This document shows positions 62,880-64,000 of a stretch of 64,000 nt of DNA, one piece after another. The DNA is from CAZIKB01 sp964539665. Lineage in GTDB: Bacteria; Zhuqueibacterota; Zhuqueibacteria; Oceanimicrobiales; Oceanimicrobiaceae. The stretch's first letter is position 1. Every line of letters begins with the position of its first letter. A program made the position numbers and the translations under genes. The stretch spans positions 1 to 64,000 of the forward strand of contig CAZIKB010000017.1 in assembly GCA_964539665.1 (NCBI GenBank), read 5' to 3'. The notes under the pieces are model-generated. The model was not told the origin of the DNA and searched no databases. It saw nothing but the letters and a program-made list of their open reading frames with translations.

Positions 62880-63347
62880 GTGGATTTAATAAAAGTTGAT
62901 GATGAGTTTTTAATTCAGGCGACAATTGCCAGAGCTGAAAATGTTTATGGATTTGCCATGTCCTTAAACTTCCCTGCCGATGCACTGGAAGTCTTGCACA
63001 ATGACGATAAACCAATTGTCGTTAAAGGTGATTTTTTGGGGGAGGAAGCTGATATTTTCCCAAATCTATCTATAAACACTACAAATAATACTGGCACTCT
63101 TATAATTGGCTATTCTCAGAAAGGCAGTGCGCCAGAAAAAAGTGGAGAAGGGTTAATGTTTTCAATTAAAGCTAAAGCATTGAAAGAAGGCGAACATGCT
63201 CTGGTATGGTCTGCAAATTCAACTGTGAAAAATTCAAGTATGGAGGACCAGCTATGCAGCTTTGATGATTTTATGTTAAAATTAGAGAAAAACATGCCTG
63301 AAAAAAACGTTGTCTCAATCAGTGTCGTAAAAGTTGTGACTGAATAG
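62880..63347 (+). CDS. cohesin-like domain protein
   Basis: A 155-residue protein. GTG start at 62880, with GGAGG about 8 bp upstream. It forms almost exactly one cohesin-type beta-sandwich: FLIQATIARAENVYGFAMSL, FPADALEVLHNDD, VKGDFLGEE, TGTLIIGYSQKGSAPEKSGE and LMFSIKAKALKEGEHALVW. There is no signal peptide, so either the start lies elsewhere, the 5' end was lost, or it is exported otherwise. The preceding gene ends in a dockerin-like domain, suggesting a binding pair. Confidence 0.75.
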   Translation: MDLIKVDDEFLIQATIARAENVYGFAMSLNFPADALEVLHNDDKPIVVKGDFLGEEADIFPNLSINTTNNTGTLIIGYSQKGSAPEKSGEGLMFSIKAKALKEGEHALVWSANSTVKNSSMEDQLCSFDDFMLKLEKNMPEKNVVSISVVKVVTE

Positions 63348-63550
63348 TATGTCGTAATTGCCTGATGCGAACTTAATTTTTATATCGATTTTTTACACAC
63401 TTTTAGTATCTCCACAATGAATAAAAGGAACTCAACCTTACGAAACTTTCAAAGTTTAGTAAAACTCTATATACCCTTATACCTGTTCGAAATAATCTGG
63501 TTTTAATCTATTGCATTCTTAAACCGCGGTCTTGCCGCTCTGGAAATAAA

Positions 63551-63844
63551 ATGGCTGAATCTATTAAATCTAAAATGAAAAAAATTGTTCTTGAAAACCG
63601 GGACCGCGTATTTCAGGAAATCCGTGAAACCAAAAAACTTTATGAGTTGATGCTGAAATGGAGTACTGGCGGATCGCTCACGAGCGCTGAGAAAGCAGCC
63701 GTTAAAGCGCAGCTCATTGATATTTGCAAGACCATTCCAGCTATGGCTGTTTTTATGGTACCTTTTGGCAGCATCATGCTTGCTCTGTTAATAAAATTCC
63801 TGCCTTTTAATATCCTGCCAAGCGCTTTTGAAGAAGATGATTGA
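63551..63844 (+). CDS. small LETM1-like domain protein
   Basis: A 97-residue protein. The N-terminus is charged and helical (KSKMKKIVLENRDRVFQEIR). SAEKAAVKAQLIDICKTIPA is followed by a hydrophobic segment FMVPFGSIMLALLIKFLPF and ILPSAF, like the conserved core of LETM1-type proteins. Probably membrane-associated through one helix. Role in bacteria unknown. A weak ribosome site (TGGAAATAAA) lies upstream. The last 156 bases of the window show nothing. Confidence 0.7.
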   Translation: MAESIKSKMKKIVLENRDRVFQEIRETKKLYELMLKWSTGGSLTSAEKAAVKAQLIDICKTIPAMAVFMVPFGSIMLALLIKFLPFNILPSAFEEDD

Positions 63845-64000
63845 TGCGGGCCTTTAAAAGCAAATAATACTACCAATCATTGCGAATACTATAGATTTAT
63901 GATTAATTCATTGTTGACTTTTCAGAAGGAAATGTTTATCTTTTGTAAAAGTTGCAAACGAGCCAGATAATGACAGTCATAGAGAATTGATAACTAAGTT

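Noticed and set aside
1..64000. tRNA, rRNA or CRISPR array
   Set aside because: I searched the spacers by eye for tRNA arms and regularly spaced direct repeats and found none; a covariance-model scan would be decisive.

Overview
The window is chromosomal DNA from a low-GC Gram-negative bacterium, most likely in the FCB superphylum (Calditrichota/KSB1/Ignavibacteria-like). Secreted proteins carry the NYPNPFNP-type C-terminal sorting domain. There are TolC and RND genes and several outer-membrane beta-barrels, many dispersed palindromic repeats in the spacers, and a large NifJ-type pyruvate:ferredoxin oxidoreductase. I saw no rRNA, tRNA or CRISPR array.

0.3-5.5 kb (minus strand): a complete diversity-generating retroelement (DGR). 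The order is a 1113-residue target protein (unknown helical N-terminus, NACHT NTPase, FGE/C-type-lectin-fold C-terminus ending in the variable repeat), an HRDC-domain accessory protein, and a DGR reverse transcriptase whose 3' end lies inside the template repeat. Template (304-434) and variable repeat (2166-2296) align over 131 bp without gaps. All 25 differences are at template adenines (25 of 32 adenines changed, 0 of 99 other bases). This is the standout system: a STAND-type, probably immune or signalling, NTPase whose sensor is hypermutated.

5.6-18.3 kb: a truncated VOC/PhnB remnant, a YcaQ-type DNA glycosylase, two secreted dipeptidyl-peptidase-IV-like peptidases, an exported lactonase-like metallohydrolase, a 35-residue lysine-rich protein not previously in view, and a TIR-NTPase (second STAND protein). 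A cluster of palindromic repeats and a GNAT acetyltransferase follow.

18.4-27.2 kb: an SRPBCC protein, then an efflux locus (frameshifted barrel protein, TolC, 7TM histidine kinase, RND pump) without a membrane-fusion adaptor.

27.5-45.5 kb: a gene-decay and accessory zone. It holds an integron-integrase remnant, secreted sorting-domain proteins, a truncated DNA methyltransferase, several genes split by one frameshift or stop, a B1 metallo-beta-lactamase with all zinc ligands, a Na+/H+ antiporter-EIIA fusion, a TPP enzyme flanked by an intact and a broken copy of a DUF4258/YgiT toxin-antitoxin pair, and an attC-like hairpin.

45.7-64 kb: mostly ordinary metabolism and signalling. It includes a Cys/Met PLP enzyme, NifJ with a DHOD-like partner, a hybrid histidine kinase, a threonine dehydratase, a DUF4013 membrane protein overlapping a SpoIIE phosphatase, an ABC exporter pair, a dockerin-bearing secreted protein next to a cohesin-like protein, and a small LETM1-like protein.
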